Positions 61,801-64,000 of a stretch of 64,000 bases of DNA are shown here, one piece after another. Position 1 is the stretch's first letter. Each line of letters opens with the position of its first letter. The position numbers and the translations under genes are program-made. This DNA is from Halichondria panicea (lineage: Eukaryota > Porifera > Demospongiae > Suberitida > Halichondriidae), in contig NC_087392.1 of the NCBI RefSeq assembly GCF_963675165.1, positions 3,741,442 to 3,805,441 of the forward strand, in the 5' to 3' direction. Under the pieces are notes generated by a model that saw only the letters and a list, made by a program, of their open reading frames with translations, made no database searches and had not been told where the DNA came from.

Positions 61801-64000
61801 CCTATTGATTTTGACCTCTGAGACTAAGTGCCTTTTAGGTGGTTGAGGTTGCAGAGCTGGTTCATAATAATTATAGCGTCTCATGGTAAAAATCATGCAT
61901 GATAAAAAGAATTTGCAGACGTGTTGTTTTCATATTGTGAACCAGCCTTCACTGAGAGTGTATCAGCTCAGCTGTACAAACTGTACCTTCTGCACAATTA
62001 TCCTTGGTTGTTGCTGCAAAATTATAGTCTATTTTGATTCTTACTATATAGAGTTTTCTGATGCCCCCTTCGAGCAGTTCCTGCAGTCGAGAGGCCTCCC
62101 TGACAAAGTCATCAACTATATTGCCCACTCCATAGCAATGGTTGGACGAAAGGCCCCTACGTTACAAGCACTGGAGGCAACAAAGATATTCCTGACATCT
62201 CTAGGGCGGTTTGGGAACGCTCCGTTTCTCTATCCGGTGTTTGGCGTAGGAGAGCTTGGGCAAGCATTCTGCAGGTGTGTGGGAGTTACAAGTACATTTT
62301 AGGATGTGTGTCTGTGACTACTTGTGTGGGCTGCGGGTCTTCATTACCTGTGTAAATTTTATGTTACTACTTATGAGGGCCGGTGCATTGAATAAAGATT
62401 GCCAGGGCAATCAGCTTGCTTGATCATGACTTTGTTTAATTGTTGCTCTGTAGAAATATTACAGTATAAGCATTTTGTGTACATGAAGTACTAACAACGT
62501 TCCCCAGACTGTGTGCTGTGTACGGTGGCGTGTACTGCCTGCGTCGTTGGGTAGCTGGTATGGAGGTGACTGACGACCATGTCAGTGCAGTAGTCTGCTC
62601 CACTGGACAGAGAATAGAGACCTCGTGAGTTGTCAAGAGTATGAGGAATGCTCAGTAGTGCCACTAACAAGTAGTCTTCTGCTGCTGATGCTACGTAAAT
62701 TACCGTCTGTTACTGTATAAGTTGGGATTACTTGTAGTTGGAAATCTGAGTTGGAAATTATAGCACTACTACCAACTTTTTAAAACTAAGACCCACAAGT
62801 CATGCATATTATTAGTTCACATTTGTCCATCTTTCTACTCTCACGGTAAATCGAGTTATTGTCCGTAGCTATACATGTAGGCTTAAAATTGTTCCAGGTG
62901 TTTGACTGCAATGAATCCCATACACACACCTGATCTCATTCTATAGAGCTGTGATTTGCTCTGCCAGTAATGTCAGGGATACTCTGAACATCTCTGAACA
63001 CCTCAGGTGAGTCTGGTACATTGTCCAACTGAGGCGATCTTCATCTAGGAAGCATGTGATGTTGTATTTTATTTTACAGCTACTCAAATACATATTAAGC
63101 AGAATGGCTGCATGCATGCACATGCATATGCACATAATTGTTCTGTGCATTGATGTATACCGTAAGTGCTCACTCGAATACCAGGCCTAATATAAAGTCA
63201 AAACAAAGCTTGCACGTCATTAAACACCTACATTGTACGCAGAAATATAACTCTTTGCTGAATGTGTAAACGGGCTTACATTTAAAGAACCGTATATGTA
63301 TGTACATGTATATTCATGAGCGAGTGTGGGGATATACCTAGTAAGCTGCTGTTTGTTTACCTTCATGCAGGGATGAGGTGGTATCACGAGCTATGGTAGT
63401 GACAGATGGTCCCCTACCTGGAACAGATGGGAAGGTGATCTATAGTTATGCTCAATATACTCTTTAGGCCTCATATCTCATAATTATTACGACACGTAAC
63501 GTACGTATCAAGCTCAAGCAAGCATAATAACATTCACAAGTCTATACATGTATATCAGCATGGCAGACATTCAGTCACTGATCCAAACAGGTTGCCTTGG
63601 TAACAGTCCCGCCGTTATCCATGGGGGCGTCACAAACCTACCCCATATCTGTGCTACAACTGGACCCTTCCTCCAACTGCTCTGCTCCAGGCACCTGTGA
63701 GTGTTGTTTGTACGTGCATGGGTGCATTGATCGTAATTGCACTGTTTAGTATAATAATGATATTGTATTGTTTTCCACACTTGCATCACCCTCTGAGAGT
63801 GCTATTGAACCTGGTGCTGCACAGTTATTGAATTTCTTTATTCATATCTGGTTAGAGGAAGTCGTTCTTCCTCAATCTGCATCACAGTTTGCAGTACTTG
63901 CAGCATGTAATCACTTTTCTCCTCTCAGACTTGCTTCACTTTGTGTGCTCCAGCACTGTCTCCTCGACTGCTCAAATTGACCTAGAGCCTGTCATCAAAA
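58875..64000 (+). CDS. CHM: Rab escort protein (REP), 3' end beyond the window
   Basis: Nine exons visible: 58875-58935, 60142-60767, 61410-61647, 62052-62274, 62508-62624, 62947-63006, 63371-63434, 63591-63696, 63929 onward, all in frame. REP presents newly made Rab GTPases to geranylgeranyl transferase II and delivers them to membranes. The GDI/REP fold is plain: FDVVVDGTG then SILSAAIVRAGKSVLHLDRN and YYGEHWGSF (dinucleotide-binding-like N-terminus), FDLIPKVLYCRGAMVELL, GRFGNAPFLYPVFGVGELGQ and RLCAVYGGVYCLRR (Rab-binding platform). REP is told from GDI by the long acidic Ser/Thr insert in exon 2 (about 60280-60710) with repeated EQG words; vertebrate REPs also carry an insert here. The last visible exon reads LLHFVCSSTVSSTAQIDLE, matching the REP region before its C-terminus. 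Intron 1 (1.2 kb) holds two repeat elements. Confidence 0.94.
59262..59749. repeat. Inverted-repeat element with internal 70-bp duplication
   Basis: Terminal arms 59262-59329 and 59681-59749 are imperfect complements (GACCAGAACTACAGCTAATT; TAGCTGTAATTCTGGCC). Inside, a 70-bp unit occurs twice in tandem (59364-59433 and 59434-59503) with no visible difference, so that duplication is recent. Confidence 0.75.
59974..60115. repeat. MITE family A, copy 5
   Basis: Begins ACCATAAGTATAGCGGGTAT and ends ACCCTCGAAATACACCTGCT GTACGGTA. The interior is shortened to about 140 bp. In REP intron 1, just upstream of exon 2. Confidence 0.7.
60971..61342. repeat. Element with TTCTAATTTATCGGACA ends
   Basis: Starts ATCTTCTAATTTATCGGACA and ends TGTCGGATAAATTAGAAGAC, about 370 bp. 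The interior repeats CGGACA words every few tens of bases (near 60985, 61005, 61044, 61083, 61250 and 61303). In REP intron 2. Confidence 0.7.

Noticed and set aside
63768-63980. Plus-strand frame of 70 codons near the right edge
   Set aside because: It reads through a REP intron into the next exon in the wrong frame; the correct frame matches REP.

Overview
The window is nuclear DNA of a metazoan animal, most likely a demosponge. Evidence that is directly visible: AT-rich DNA, intron-rich genes with GT/AG junctions, a receptor-regulated Smad ending in SSxS (an animal-only gene), and many short inverted-repeat elements between and inside genes. The sponge assignment is inference from the compact layout and from the tandem TKL-type kinase/Kelch fusion genes; no species can be named.

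Layout, left to right. 1-2297: 3' end of an ABCG-family transporter (+). 3109-6723: a ten-exon gene (-) with two tandem nucleotidyltransferase modules. 6882-13363: sorbitol dehydrogenase (+), whose large fifth intron holds an intact-looking Crypton-type tyrosine recombinase ORF (-). 14878-17037 and 19116-21272: two intronless tandem paralogues encoding kinase + coiled coil + Kelch propeller (+), flanked by decayed antisense exons of an unrecognised gene. 21273-23020: repeat-rich, with long perfect palindromes. 23021-26547: CCR4-NOT deadenylase CNOT7/8 (+). 28887-38588: cytosolic arginyl-tRNA synthetase (-), with a BEN-domain gene (+) nested in its fifth intron at 33316-35785. 38738-42373: BMP-type R-Smad (+). 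42669-43598: secreted cyclophilin (-). 43803-44911: TIMM23 (+). 45129-53254: coronin-7 (+), 21 exons. 54110-58792: HAD hydrolase of the ACAD10/epoxide-hydrolase N-domain type (-), with a tiny secreted cysteine-rich peptide gene (+) nested in its third intron at 56299-56669. 58875-64000: Rab escort protein (+), running off the right edge.

The genes are mostly unrelated housekeeping genes and form no pathway. The clear organisational theme is head-to-head pairing: four divergent pairs (nucleotidyltransferase/SORD, RARS1/Smad, cyclophilin/TIMM23, HAD/REP) have start codons separated by only about 80-205 bp, so each pair probably shares a bidirectional promoter. A second theme is nesting: three units lie inside introns of host genes on the opposite strand.

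The items least like textbook genes are the dual nucleotidyltransferase with a degenerate first module, the kinase-Kelch pair with near-identical kinase halves and divergent sensor halves, and the 77-residue Cys-rich peptide with a collagen-like tail. Non-coding space is dominated by several families of short foldback elements and MITEs. I saw no tRNA, rRNA, CRISPR or retrovirus-like element. All exon joins listed were worked out by hand from GT/AG sites and reading-frame continuity.
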